64,000 nucleotides of DNA from Aurelia coerulea (GCA_039566865.1 CM076947.1:5029501-5093500); one strand, 5' to 3'; shown: positions 44,614 to 55,892, numbered from the stretch's first letter. A program made the numbers and translations. The notes: a model not told the origin generated them from the sequence alone.

Positions 44614-45086
44614 CTTTGCCATTCTAATTCATAAAGCCTGCTGAATTGATCAATCCAGGCTTTCTTATCTCTATCACGTCTTATGGTTAATACACCAGTA
44701 AGCAAAGATGCACCTTTTTGCAGCAATTGGCCTATTTTTATCACTGTGGATGGCTTCACAAATAGCAAGATCCCTTCTTCATCTCTTGACAAGATGTCTA
44801 TTCTCCTGATTGCACTGAGGACATGACAAAGAGATCAGGAACAAAATGTCATACAAGGAGAGGGATCCATGTCCTATTGCTTCCCGGAATTTGACAAGGA
44901 ATCTCGCTAGAAGCCGAGAATGGTGGTAAATCAAACTTGGAGTTGGGCCAGTGTCATAGCATAATGTCGAATCAGCCTATTTCAACATGGTTAAGTCTGA
45001 CCTCCCAACAGCTGAAACCTCATGATCGTTCTTGATCTGGTCTTTAGTATTGCTCTCAACTCTTCCGAGCACTGAACATCTTCTAA
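44614..45086. other. Spacer; unsupported minus-strand frame
   Basis: A minus-strand frame at 44487-44792 crosses the inverted repeat. Its upstream part (RRDRDKKAWIDQFSRLYELE) may be real coding sequence but was not recognised. Confidence 0.35.
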
Positions 45087-45261
45087 GGGTCTGTTCATAT
45101 GGAGAAAGTTTCCCCGGCATTTCCCCGGTGAAGCGGGATTCCCGGCTAGCCGGGGAAATAATCATCAACCTTTCATATGAGAAAAGTTTCCCCGGCAAGC
45201 CGGGATAACTATAACCACATGACTACTGGCGCGGTTTTTTATTTTGGCGCTTGTTAACAAT

Positions 45262-46542
45262 ATGGCGTCTTCACGTAAGATAGCTGTGCTTGCTTCAATC
45301 AGCATAACCGGCCTTTTATCGATAGTCCTTCAATTGCAAGACTTGATACTGATGTGGGGAGTTTCTGTGATGAAAAGAAATGCTTCCTTGATTAGTTACA
45401 ATGTTAGAAAGCGAAACATTTATTATCAGAAGTTGAAAAGAGTGAAACAAAGGCTAATGTATCGAAAGAAGAGGAGTTGCTGGACCAGACCTGGAAGGAC
45501 AGAACAATGGTGGCAAAATATGATGAATGATATCTCTCCTCGTGAACTGTGGAAAAAAATGTTCGCATGTCCAAAGAATCATTTATGGAACTCGTAAATG
45601 AGCTCAGACCACATATCACACCAAATCCTAATTCCCCAAATTACAGGGCTGTTGTCCCGGAAAAGAAAGTGGCAATAACACTTTATTACCTCAAAGACAA
45701 GGGATCCATCAGCATGACTGCAAACACTTTTGGGGTTGCAATAAACACTGCTGGAAAAATCATTTTTGATGTTTGTTATGCAATTTCAAGAACCCTTGGC
45801 CCAAAACTGGTACACTTGCCTGCTGATAAAGAAGAAATGAGGCAAAAGGTATCTGAGTTTGAGGCTAGATATGGAATGATGCAAGCCTTTGGCTGCATTG
45901 ATGGAACACACATTCCAATATTATGCCCAACAGAGAATTCCCAAGATTACTTTTGTTACAAACAGTATTACTCAATCAATGTCCAGGCTGTTTGTGACTA
46001 CAAAGGGTTGTTCCTTGATGTGGAATGCACATGGCCAGGCAGTGTGCATGATAGTAAAGTCTTTGCCAATTCTTTGATAAATAAGAAGTTGAGAAATGGT
46101 TCTCTCCCTGTAACACATCAATCTATTGGGAAAAATAAAATAATGAGACCCTGCGTATCCACTTACACCTTTCTGTATCAAAGAGTATGAGCACTGTTCA
46201 ACAATTGAAGAGGTAATTTTCAACCGAATGTTGCGTTCAGCACGCAATCCAATTGAATGTGCTTTTGGCCGTTTAAAAGCACGTTGGGGAATCTTAACAA
46301 GGAAAATGGATTTGAAATTGGAGTCTGTGCCTGTTGTTGCCAATGCTTGTTTTATCCTCCACAACTTTTGTGAAAAGAATGAATCATATGTAAATGAAGA
46401 TCTTGGCAGGGCTCAATTGCAATACATGAGAAGTAATGAAGAAATTCACAAAAACATTCCTGATCCAGTCTTCTCATATGATGCTGCTGAAGGAACAGTG
46501 TGCAGGAAGACATTAACAAATTACATTAAGGAAAATTTGTAA
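45262..46542 (+). pseudogene. PIF/Harbinger DDE transposase, two frameshifts
   Basis: From ATG 45262 the N-terminal region is basic (RVKQRLMYRKKRSCWTRPGR). A run of A residues near 45555 shifts the frame into NVRMSKESFMELVNELRPHI. The catalytic domain follows: FGCIDGTHIPI (first Asp), WPGSVHDSKVF (second Asp) and, after another shift in an A-rich run near 46125, [14 protein letters not shown] and [15 protein letters not shown] (Glu). The C-terminus reads [10 protein letters not shown]. All three catalytic residues of the DDE_Tnp_4 domain are present, and length and order are normal for the family. Both lesions are in A-rich runs, so they could be sequencing errors. The enzyme cuts at the ends together with the Myb-like partner encoded convergently. 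Confidence 0.92.
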
Positions 46543-47161
46543 AACAACATAAGGGACATTTCTTAGATATGCTAATATCAATATTGTGGTGTGAGGCAAA
46601 ACGAGAGGTTCACAGATTTCTGCTGTCCTTTTCAAGAAATTCAGTTTCAATTTTGAACACAGAATATGATTGTCAATTATATGTTTTTAACTGTGTGTTA
46701 ATACTACTAATTGCCTGTCTTTTATTGCAGAAGCAAAACATCGAGTAACCTACTTCTCTCTCAATATGCCCCACCACAAGCTAAACATAAACATAAACAT
46801 AAAAACATGAAGAACTTTTGATCCTAATTCAACAGTTTTCTATTCATGGAGGTCATCTGATATTTTTGGTGGAGATTTTTGAAAATATTGGTGCTTGAAA
46901 TATGTGTGAAAAAATATATTTCATAAATCAAAAAACATGAATTGCAATGCTTTCTGCTCTAACCCAGACATCCACAGACAATAGTGCTACATTCTTTTTG
47001 CAAAATTTGCCAAACAATATTATTTGGACCAACCTCCTGTATGAAAAATTGCTGAGGGGTTTTTGAAATTCCTGTTACTAAAAAGTTTAATATCATAATA
47101 TAACTGCAACTGTTTATTCAGTAGGTTTAGCATAACTGAACACAAGTTTTGTTTGAGGTCT

Positions 47162-48250
47162 CTAACGGTTTTCATATATTGAACCATCTTGATCATAGGC
47201 ATGACTTCCTTGTCTGTGAGGTGCCATATTTGGGGGTGCCATATTTTGGTAAAAGGAATTTTGGTTCACAGGAGCCCGACTTGACATATAGATAGCACGT
47301 GCAAGCATTTCCATTGAACGGCATATTCCATCTCCCAGCTGCTTGACAGATTTGCTCATAGATTCAACTGACTTTGAAAAGGTTTCATTGGATTCCCTCA
47401 TTGCTTCTGTCAACTCTTTTCTGAAGCTGGTATCATCTTTGGCTTCATTTATGAGCAGCTGGTCCCTCTTGGCTGATGACAGAGATCTTTGCAGGTGTTT
47501 CCGTTTATCATCAATTAATTTTGGCACAGCAGAAACATTTGCCTTACGCTTGTCACCAGCTTTTTTTGGTAAGTTGGGAGACAAAACATCTCTGCTAGGG
47601 CCTTGCTCTTGTATGGAACTAGAACCAGCAGAATCCAAATTTTCTGAGGTAAGAGATGATTCAATGCCATCAGATTCGCCATCAAAAACAGAGACCCCTT
47701 CTTCATCATCTCCTTCTTGATCCTCATCAAGGAAATCAGCACTTCGAACCCCAAATGGAAGAGAAGTTGTATTGGCACAGCCTCCCCATAAGTTAATGAG
47801 CTTATCATAATGCTCACATACAATCCTTCTACTTCAAGACCTCGTTCCACTCGTTACGGCTTTTGAGAAGTTTTGACGTATTTCTTTTACCTTCTCAATT
47901 ATACGATTTTTTCCCTTTGAAATGAGATCGTTTTCTTTCTTCCAAGTAGCTTTTAGGCTCTTCAATTCTTGCAGAGAAAGGTCTCCTGAAGGTCATGGTG
48001 TTTTTGATATTGGCCCAAATGCATGAAGGGTGCTGTCATCATCAGGATTAAACTCTGCCATGCGAATCCTCAGTACATTATACATGGCAGGCTTGTCAGC
48101 ATCGAAATCTAGGCCTTTGTAACTCATCTCTATTTTGTATGTTATCATAGAGTCGATCAACTGCTCAATATCGGCATCTTCCCATCTAAAATTCTTGCGT
48201 TTTTGCAAAAATGTTCCAGTGGAGCACGCAGCTTCGTCTCTCTCCGCCAT
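47162..48250 (-). pseudogene. Harbinger Myb/SANT-like protein, two in-frame stops
   Basis: From ATG at 48250 (context AAAATGGCGG) the frame encodes NFRWEDADIEQLIDSMITYK, a Myb/SANT-like helix set, then DFDADKPAMYNVLRIRMAEF. TGA at 47990-47992 and another TGA near 47853 break it, but the same frame continues through KVKEIRQNFSKAV, an acidic linker, KLIDDKRKHLQRSLSSAKRD, QLLINEAKDD and a long amphipathic helix to 47162. Alignment with the intact protein at 49101-50225 puts a glycine at the second stop (GTRS-stop against GSRSG), so it is a simple nonsense change. In Harbingers this protein binds the ends and helps import the transposase. Confidence 0.85.
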
Positions 48251-48787
48251 TTTGAATATGACAAGTGAGGATGGCGCATGTGCAGCCAAAGATCTATTTC
48301 CCCGCCTAGCCGGGGAAATGTGTTCATATGGGAAAATATTTCCTAGGCTAGGCGGGATCCCGGTAGAGCTCAAGCGAGATCTCGGCTAGCCGGGGAAATG
48401 TTTTCTCATGTGAACGCTCATTCTATTTTGTGTGGTAACGCTATATGAGGCGAGATCTCGGTTGAACGGGAATCCCACTTCACCCGGGAAATGCCGGGGA
48501 AACTTTCTCCATATGAACAGGCCCTTAGTCGTGTTGAATTGAAGTGAATTAATTATCCTCCTTCACACAAGTTGTATGAAACTTGCAGGCAAAAGGCCCA
48601 GGCTCTTGTATTTGCACTAAAGTTTAAAATCTTCCCGCAAAGTTTTTCTGCTTTGTTGTTATTTGTTTCTTACTTTGTAATTTATAAGAAAAGACTTTAA
48701 AAAGTTAAATATGCTATTGATTTTCTTGAACATACGAAAGTTACTGGAATCATATTCCCAGCTAAAGCTTCGAAATTTGTACAGTTA

Positions 48788-50225
48788 GGGCCTGTTTACA
48801 TGGGAGTTTTCAGCCCGTTTACCCGAGGTGAAACTTCAGCCCTCCCCCATGGTCAAATGCTTGTAAATATGAGTTTGCCATTACATGGAGAAAGTTTCGC
48901 CCTGGGCTGAAATTTCCCCCTGGGCTGAAATTTCAGCTCGCCTTGAGCTAGCCGAGATGAAACGTTAATCCCTTAATTAGTGTGTTAATCCCTATTGTCT
49001 TGCGAGAGCTGCGCCCATGTAATGGCAAAATTTTTTCAGCCCGGGCTGAAAAATTGGGGGCGCATGTGTAGCAGTAACTATTTCATGCTTCAATTCAAAA
49101 ATGGCGGACAGCAGCGAAGTGCAAAGCGCAAATGATCTTGGCGAAGGCCAAAATGTTAAAGGAGACAAAGCCAACAGATTTCGTTGGAATCAAGGTGACA
49201 AAGTGCTGAACTTGATGAAATGTCTGGCAGGTTACAAAACGGCGATGGAGTTCAACAACAGTGACTTCAATGCCGATAAAGTCAAACAATATGAAGCAGT
49301 GAGACAAGCCATGACAAAAATATATGGTGTTGACAATCCTACTTTCTTTGGACCTCCCAGAGTAACAGAGCTGAATAAGGAAGATTATCAAAATGAAGAA
49401 CTCAGAAAAGAAATTTTGCGAAAGCAGCAGCAGGACAAGGAACTCATAAAAAAAGGATATACTCGAATTCAGGAAAAACTGAAAGAGATACGTCAAAATT
49501 TTGCAAATGCTGTGACAACTGGCTCCCGTAGTGGCAGTGAGAAGATTGTACTTGAGCATGTCGACTACTTGAAACAGATATGGGGTGGTAGTCCTTCTAC
49601 AAACCAATTGCCATGTGGTATAAGTTCTGAAGAACTAAATGATGACCAAAGAAGTTCTCAGGGACAGGATTCTCTTTATGAAGAGGAAAGTTTTATCTCT
49701 TCAGAAGGGAACAAGTCATCAGAGACTGACATAACAGACCATTCAACAGATGATTCACAACCAACAGTAGTCATCAGAAAGCGAAAAATAACAGAAAATC
49801 CAGCTCCAAGATTGATTGACAATAAACGCAAACATATGGAGCGTCAACTGAGTGCTTCCCAACGAGACCAATTGTTAATCAATGAATCAAAGGAGGATGC
49901 ACAATTTAAGAGAGATATTGCAGAAGCAATTAGGCAATCTAATGCTACATTTGCAGAGTCAATGCAGCAGATGAGTCAGTACATTACAGAAGTTGCACAT
50001 GGTCTTACAAGGTCAATTGAGATGATGAGCCAAGCAATAATGCAACAACCTATTCAGCCATACAATTTCCAGGAAACCCAACACTCCCAAATGCAGAATC
50101 AAAGAGAGACATCTGCAGTTCATCAACAGCAAACACAGTCAAGGCCAAACCATTCACAGATGCAGTTCTTCGGGTATCAAAATGATCAAAATGATCAAAA
50201 TACCACCAATGAAGAGTTTTACTGA
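48788..50225 (+). mobile_element. Second Harbinger element, 5' part only
   Basis: GGGCCTGTTTACATGGGAGT at 48788 is preceded by TTA (48785-48787). It continues with CAGCCCGGGCTGA-type palindromes and CTAGCCGAGAT, a motif shared with the termini of the 45.1-kb element. It leads directly into the Myb-like gene. No inverse terminus and no transposase are present downstream, so this is a truncated or gutted element of a related family. Confidence 0.7.
49101..50225 (+). CDS. Myb/SANT-like Harbinger partner protein, intact
   Basis: An uninterrupted 374-residue frame from ATG 49101 (AAAAATGGCGG context, the same as its relative at 48250). Residues 26-85 (FRWNQGDKVLNLMKCLAGYK ... VRQAMTKIYG) form a Myb/SANT-like DNA-binding domain of the Harbinger type. 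A helical Lys/Glu-rich stretch ends in RIQEKLKEIRQNFANAV. An acidic Ser-rich linker carries IRKRKITENPAPRLIDNKRK (basic, possible nuclear signal). A second coiled coil spans MERQLSASQRDQLLINESKE to SMQQMSQYITEV, and the tail is Gln-rich. It sits between a Harbinger terminus and sequence lacking transposase. An intact frame in a gutted element could mean a very recent loss, a protein acting in trans, or co-option; sequence alone cannot decide. No intron is evident. Confidence 0.85.
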   Translation: MADSSEVQSANDLGEGQNVKGDKANRFRWNQGDKVLNLMKCLAGYKTAMEFNNSDFNADKVKQYEAVRQAMTKIYGVDNPTFFGPPRVTELNKEDYQNEELRKEILRKQQQDKELIKKGYTRIQEKLKEIRQNFANAVTTGSRSGSEKIVLEHVDYLKQIWGGSPSTNQLPCGISSEELNDDQRSSQGQDSLYEEESFISSEGNKSSETDITDHSTDDSQPTVVIRKRKITENPAPRLIDNKRKHMERQLSASQRDQLLINESKEDAQFKRDIAEAIRQSNATFAESMQQMSQYITEVAHGLTRSIEMMSQAIMQQPIQPYNFQETQHSQMQNQRETSAVHQQQTQSRPNHSQMQFFGYQNDQNDQNTTNEEFY

Positions 50226-50406
50226 ACATTTAGTGAAGAACTTGTGAGTTTTGAAATCAGTATTTTACAAGGAGTGAATAAATTTATGATATAACATTGT
50301 AATTGACACACATATTTCATTCACAAACAAAATAAGAAACTTTAAGAAATGTTAAGGCTTTAAAAAACTGAAATAGAGCAAGTTGATAAAAATGTTTCAA
50401 TCTAAC

Positions 50407-51668
50407 CAAGGGCGCCTACCCTTGAAGTGTGTTGATCCACGGTACTTTACGCGGTGTCCTATGACCCAGTCCTGTTAATCTTTGTATATCATAATAAACT
50501 GAGGGGTATGCAACTTCTGCAGATAAACCAATCAGCGAGCAGGATCTCAAGAGAAGATTATCACAAGCGCGTTCTATCCGTTGTGGTTTCAGTCAAGCAA
50601 AATTGTTTACATAAGCCTTTGTTCAACCAGATGTGAAAAGTGACACCGTGTGCAAACTAGGGGGTCGCGTGAAAAAGTCAATCCTCAAGATTATTGGAGG
50701 ACGAGCGTAGTACCTGAGAATAACAATCATTACACGTTTTTAGAAGCAACGGCTTTCAAGAAATTTTACCTGCACCTCCAGAAAATTAAGAAACCATGAT
50801 AAATAGAAGAGGTCAAGTTCCAAGTTAAAATATATTTTTCAAATGTATTCTTCATTCAAATTCTACAGTTTCCTTTCATGCACAAGGCAAATCCTTAGCC
50901 TAATTGAGAATTTAAACTTATTAAACGCTTGTATGCTATTGAACCAATTATTCCTTTATGTTATGCTACTTTGAATGAAGAAAAGTACTTGCAAAATCAA
51001 TATTTCAACAACAAAACGGTTAATTTAAACAATTTTGCTTACCTCAGTTTGGACTTGCCCAAAGTCTCTTCCGCGAAAATAAAACCAAAATATATCCCAA
51101 GTCTCTTCCGCCAAAATAAAACCAAATTAAATACCTCTGCCCCAAGTCTCTTCCGCGAAAATAAAACCAAAATATATCCGAAGTCAAGTCAGACGACCAC
51201 AGACACTGGGTGACAATAAGCGAACAACCGGCTAAAAAATTTCTTAGCAGTGCCAACCCCCAGCTCAATTTACTGCAAGTTTTGTTTACTGGCCATAGCA
51301 ACGGGCTCTGACCACAGCAACGTGTAACACGCTTGTGAGAAAAGTGAACAATAGAGTTAGGAAAAGTTTCATACCCCTAAGCTTTTCTTGTTACTGGGAT
51401 TTTCAAATTCTAACGTCTGTTAGAGTTGACCAATCAAAAATCACGCTGTCTGATTCCCTGTGGCCAGATCGTATAACAGTTGATATCTTGTTTCATAACA
51501 CCGAAATTTGAAACCACAAACTTATTCATAAGTCATCTTGACCTTGAGAGGACTGACTCTGTGTACTTCTGGGTACGGCTTTAGGACACTCTCTGTACTG
51601 GGTCACAGGACACCCATTACTCTACAGTACTGGGAATAAACACACTTCCTACAAGGTAGGCGCTCTTG
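50407..51668. mobile_element. 1.26-kb MITE with CAAGGGCGCC ends
   Basis: CAAGGGCGCCTACCCTTGAA and the inverse of the right end match over roughly 75 bp with gaps (including GTGTCCT.TGACCCAGT). ATCTAAC lies just outside both ends (50400-50406 and 51669-51675), a likely 7-8-bp duplication. The interior holds a three-unit tandem repeat (next entry). Confidence 0.65.
51062..51187. repeat. Tandem repeat of AAGTCTCTTCCGCGAAAATA units
   Basis: Three units of about 37-45 bp containing CTCTTCCGCGAAAATAAAAC and CAAAATATATCC. A plus-strand frame through it is only the translated repeat. Confidence 0.8.
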
Positions 51669-51923
51669 ATCTAACGTATGTTTGGTTTCTTGATAACTGT
51701 AAATCCTCCATCCTGAAATAAGTGCCCCCCCCCCAAGAATTGGAAGATGAATTCTTCCTCTCAAAATTCTTGCTTCAATTTTATGGACATTTTCTCGAAG
51801 TTTGAAATGAGAAAAACATCAAATTCAATTATTCACAGCATGATGCTTTCATAAAATTATTTGCAGTATATCATAGAATTTTGAGTGAGGATCCCATACA
51901 CTTCAAAAGAGCAATGACAGCCC

Positions 51924-53016
51924 AGGCACCCATTTCAGGATATAGGGTAGAAGATACACCGGCAAAATGGGGAACTTTAAAACGGGGAACGGGGAACGGG
52001 GAACTTTAAAATGGGGAACTTTAAAACGGGAAACGGGGAACTTTAAAATGGGAAACTTTAAAACGGGGAACGGGGAACTTCAAAATGGGGAACTTTAAAA
52101 CGGGAAACGGGGAACTTTAAAATGGGAAACTTTAAAACGGGAAACGGGGAACTTTAAAATGGGAAACTTTAAAACGGGGAACGGGGAACTTCAAAATGGG
52201 GAACTTTAAAATGGGGAACGGGGAACGGGGAACTTTAAAATAGGGAACTTTAAAACGGGGAACAGGGAACGGGGAACGGGGAACTTAAAAATGGGGAACT
52301 TTAAAACGGGAAACGGGGAACTTTAAAATGGGGAACTTTAAAACGGGGAATGGGGAACTTCAAAATGGGGAACTTTAAAACAGGGAATGGGGAACTTTAA
52401 AACGGGGAACTTTCAAACGGTGAACGGGGAAATTTAAAATGGGGAACTTTAAAACTGGGCAAAATTAATCAAGGGCAAGGCACCCATTTCAGGATATAGG
52501 GTAGAAGATACACCGGCAAAATGGGGAACTTTAAAACGGGGAACGGGGAACTTTAAAATGGGGAACTTTAAAACGGGAAACGGGGAACTTTAAAATGGGA
52601 AACTTTAAAACGGGGAACGGGGAACTTCAAAATGGGAACTTTAAAACGGGAAACTTTAAAATGGGAAACTTTAAAACGGGAAACGGGGAACTTTAAAATG
52701 GGAAACTTTAAAACGGGGAACGGGGAACTTCAAAATGGGGAACTTTAAAATGGGGAACGGGGAACGGGGAACTTTAAAATAGGGAACTTTAAAACGGGGA
52801 ACAGGGAACGGGGAACGGGGAACTTAAAAATGGGGAACTTTAAAACGGGAAACGGGGAACTTTAAAATGGGGAAATTTAAAACGGGGAACGGGGAACTTC
52901 AAAATGGGGAACTTTAAAACGGGGAATGGGGAACTTTAAAACGGGGAACTTTAAAACGGTGAACGGGGAAATTTAAAATGGGGAACTTTAAAACTGGGCA
53001 AAATTAATCAAGGGCA
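51924..53016. repeat. GGGGAACTTTAAAACGG minisatellite with 554-bp higher-order duplication
   Basis: Dozens of short units of the type GGGGAACTTTAAAATG and GGGGAACGGGGAACTT fill the region. Two large blocks start with AGGCACCCATTTCAGGATAT (51924 and 52478) and end with AAAATTAATCAAGGGCA. Within the blocks the order of unit variants is largely the same, so the whole array was duplicated as one piece. Confidence 0.95.
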
Positions 53017-53044
53017 AAATTATTTGATTTCTCAAGAAATATTT

Positions 53045-53185
53045 TGCATTCCACATAAATATTCTAAAGTTGACTATTGTGTTCTAACCTGTCAACCTGC
53101 ATTTTCTCCAATCTGTCAACCTGGAAACTGTAAACCTAGTAACCTGTCAACCTGGTGACCTGTCAACCTGTCAACCTGGAACCTG
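53045..53185. repeat. AACCTGTCAACCTGG tandem repeat
   Basis: Several imperfect units of ACCTGTCAACCTGG lie between the minisatellite and the broken end of the Copia element. Confidence 0.75.
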
Positions 53186-54090
53186 TGTTTTACACCTGCC
53201 ATTCTTGAAGACGATTGTTAAGCCCTTTTTGGCAATGGCACTGACAGAGAATAAGTTATTTGCCAACTCTGGAACATACAACACTTCTGACAATTCTGCA
53301 GGTTTGTATTCTCCTCCAGCTTCAACTTTAAGCCAGACTGATCCTTTACCAAGTGCGTCTACAGTCTTGTTATCACCTAAACGTACTTTCTCTGGTACAG
53401 GAAATTCACTGTAATTCTCAATCCAATCTTCGCAACAAGACATATGTTGTGATGCACCGGAGTTTCTTTCTTCATCGCAGTGCCAAGGCCAACTGAAACT
53501 TCAGAGCGTTTCCTCTCCTCGTGTAGTAATCTATCAATAACAAATTCCAAATTCAGATCATCAGCCAGCGATTCAAGTGCAACAATAAGATTGTTATACG
53601 AATCCGGAAGACTAAACAAAAGAGTAGCAACTTGGTCACCATCTGAAATTTGAGCTCCCACTGCAGCCAACTGCTCAGCCAAACTTCTCATTTTGTTGAT
53701 ATGTGCCATCATAGTATCACATTCCGACACCGATGCCGTAAAATATATTTAGCGAAGAAACAATTTGTTAGCCAGTGATTTGATTTTGTAGTGACTTTCT
53801 AATTTCAGCCACGCTTCTCTTGCGGTTTCTGCCGAGCAAACCAAAGACAACTGATTGTCACTCAATGATAAACCAATGGTCGCCATCGCCTTTCTGGCAC
53901 GCTTTCAAAATGTCTGCACTGAAGCATTCGTGGTTCCTTCTCCTGCAGGTTCCACTTCTTCACAAGAAACAATGCCCCAAAGATCCTTATCTTCTAGCAC
54001 CATTTGCATTTTGAACTTACATAAATGAAAATTTGTTCCATCGAAATTATCAATGTGCTGTGACACAAACTCCATCGGTTTCGCAGCCAT
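53171..54090 (-). pseudogene. Copia retrotransposon gag and protease region, truncated
   Basis: Minus strand. ATG 54090 starts gag: FDGTNFHLCKFKMQMVLEDK and DLWGIV, the Copia gag N-terminal signature. After frame changes it continues MSECDTMMAHINKMRSLAEQ, GDQVATLLFSLPDSYNNLIV (UBN2-type gag). The zinc knuckle is missing, and the next block in another frame is NSGASQHMS, the protease site with Asn where Asp is expected. Then VLYVPELANNLFSVSAIAKK is the segment preceding integrase. The sequence ends at 53171 in the AACCTG repeat, so integrase, reverse transcriptase and 3' LTR are absent. The three domains are in normal Copia order. A non-functional 5' remnant. Confidence 0.88.
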
Positions 54091-54171
54091 AATTCACGTG
54101 AAATCGCATTGAATTAAATCCTGTCAACAGTCAGCATTGTGACAAACTTTTACTCAAATTTGTCATAACTC

Positions 54172-54185
54172 CTGGGCCCATAACC
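54172..54185 (-). promoter_or_regulatory. Copia primer-binding site (half-tRNA iMet type)
   Basis: On the minus strand GGTTATGGGCCCAG directly follows the LTR. It is complementary to the anticodon-loop part of initiator tRNA-Met (CTGGGCCCATAACC), the internal primer known from Drosophila copia. Confidence 0.8.
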
Positions 54186-54392
54186 TGTTGAAATCAGGAG
54201 CTTTACGCATAATAATAAGCGATGTTAGATAATTTCACAACTGTAACATAACATAACCGCAATCAACAAGTCAACAAACGAAGCTATCATATTACTCACA
54301 GCATGAAAAGCGTGCAATAAAAACAAAAGTAATACGTCATTGTTCGTCACATAACAATATTTCTATTGTTCTATTTTTTGTATATCTTAACA
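54186..54392 (-). repeat. Copia 5' LTR (207 bp)
   Basis: On the minus strand it starts TGTTAAGATATAC and ends GATTTCAACA, giving TGTT...AACA inverted termini, and is immediately followed by the primer-binding site and about 80 bp later by the gag ATG. Only one LTR is present. Confidence 0.75.
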
Positions 54393-54520
54393 CATCCTCC
54401 TCATGTTCCTGATATTTTTTTTCTAAATCTATAGATCTGCACTCTTTGTGGAGGTGTTTAAGTCCTGGATGTTCTTTGAATTTGTTAGCGACGTGCACCC
54501 TGCTTATAGTTGCTCCTTCT

Positions 54521-55878
54521 TCAATATCCCGATAGAAGACTGTTCCTATTACATTGTCTTCCTTTTTGGGTTTTATTTGTGGGTTTTTTTATTTGTGTAC
54601 TCTTTCCCTCGTTTATTTCATCATCATCTTCATCTGGCAATTCAATTTTTTTTTTTTTTGCTTTAGGGACTTTGTCTTCAAACTTGTCGTCACTCAGCTT
54701 GTTATGTATTTCTTCTCTTAATTTCGCTGGGAAATTCCTTCGACCATCTTGTTGGCTGTCCACTGTCGCTTCTGCAGTAGCATTTAGGATTTGTGCGAGA
54801 ATGTACATGGTACCTTAATCTATCGTATACTGTTCTTTCTTTCCACGTAGAAGTTCAAATTTGTCAGACTTTTCTTTGACTTCTTCAATGGAAGGGTTTT
54901 GTCCCTTTGCAATTTTTTCGCTAAAAATTTCCTGTATTGTTTCATTTGTAAGCTCTACTTTAGACATCCTTATTGCTTTCCTTAAAGATACTATAGTTCC
55001 AATTGACTTGTTTTTTTGTTCTGCACGTTATAAACTTTGTCTGCCATTCTCTTCGAATGATTCATATGGAGTGCCAGATCCGATTTCATGACAGGATTTT
55101 GAGAGTGGATGATTGAGAATATGGATTTCCTGATCAAAGAGGTATTCGTTGAGTGACCTGTAACCTTGCTCCAAAATGAGGAGAGGTGTTCACTAATACT
55201 ACCTGACTTCATTTCTTGGGAATTCCAAGTTAGAAAAACATTGTCTGTATACGGTGCTTCCTCTTCCTCTTCAACTCTTTGATTCCTGATTTGTTGGACA
55301 AAGGTATTGAGGAAACGGTAAGTTTCTAGAGTCATGCACATGTTTGCTGGTCCACTAGATTCGAAGGTCTTATGGTCCAGTATTGTTACCTGCATTGTAT
55401 TTCCATTTCGCTCTGCCTTTCTCAATGTGCTAATCGTTACACTTGCCAAAACGCCAGATTGAGGGGCATTGTCGATTGTTAGGCAAGTTTAGATAGTCTC
55501 TCACAGTGTTATAGTCTGCCCTATTTATTTTCTTTTTTGATATGTCAAAGGATTTCAAATCTCTTTTCCCTCGGGGACAGCTGGTGATATGTTGAATACC
55601 TTGAAATCATCTGGTGTAGATAGTTTTTCAAGGTCTTCTTCTTTTTTCTGCCATGCGCACTTTTTTGACAACTTTCTTATGTGTTTCAGCCAGTTTTTAA
55701 ATTTGGCCTGGCATAAAATTATCTCTTGCTCGTTGGCTTCAATTATTGTGTCTACGCTCAAAAAGAAGAGATAAAAATGGTGGAGAACGTGGATGTATGC
55801 TTTCACCGATTCCGGCTGGAGCCTCTCCAAGATTCGATTTAACCAGTGCTCTCTTATCTTTGCTGTATCAAGGAGCAC
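54521..55878 (-). pseudogene. Tyrosine recombinase (Crypton-like), degenerate
   Basis: Minus strand, several frames. 55878-55555 is a SAM-like N-terminal domain (LERLQPESVKAYIHVLHHFY). 55460-54991 is the catalytic domain: SGVLASVTISTLRKAERNG, TILDHKTFESSGPANMCMTL, then LALHMNHSKRMADKVYNVQN with the His and final Tyr of the R-H-R-Y enzymes. The first catalytic Arg position (normally RSG) reads QSG. A frame change leads to FSEKIAKGQNPSIEEVKEKS and to a Lys/Asp-rich tail. This layout resembles Crypton-type recombinases of animals. A LINE tail with an ATAC microsatellite adjoins its upstream end. The altered Arg and shifts make it inactive. Confidence 0.7.
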
Positions 55879-55892
55879 CCAAATGTCATCAC

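Larger units (their letters stand above)
45087..48524. mobile_element. PIF/Harbinger transposon, nearly complete (3438 bp)
   Basis: The ends GGGTCTGTTCATATGGAGAA and GGGCCTGTTCATATGGAGAA (inverse of the right end) continue into AGTTTCCCCGGCATTTCCC. Subterminal palindromes of GGCTAGCC type recur on both sides. The flanking triplets are TAA (left) and TTA (right), one change from a TWA duplication. Two convergent genes lie inside: the transposase (plus) and a Myb/SANT-like protein (minus), the standard Harbinger pair. Both carry lesions, so the copy is probably inactive though young. Confidence 0.9.

Noticed and set aside
47343..47720. 125-residue Ser/Leu-rich plus-strand frame
   Set aside because: Antisense shadow of the Harbinger Myb-like gene, whose frame is supported by its intact paralogue.
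54448..54818. Hydrophobic plus-strand frames
   Set aside because: They are antisense to the Lys/Asp/Glu-rich tail of the tyrosine recombinase; hydrophobicity comes from the complement of AAR/GAN codons.
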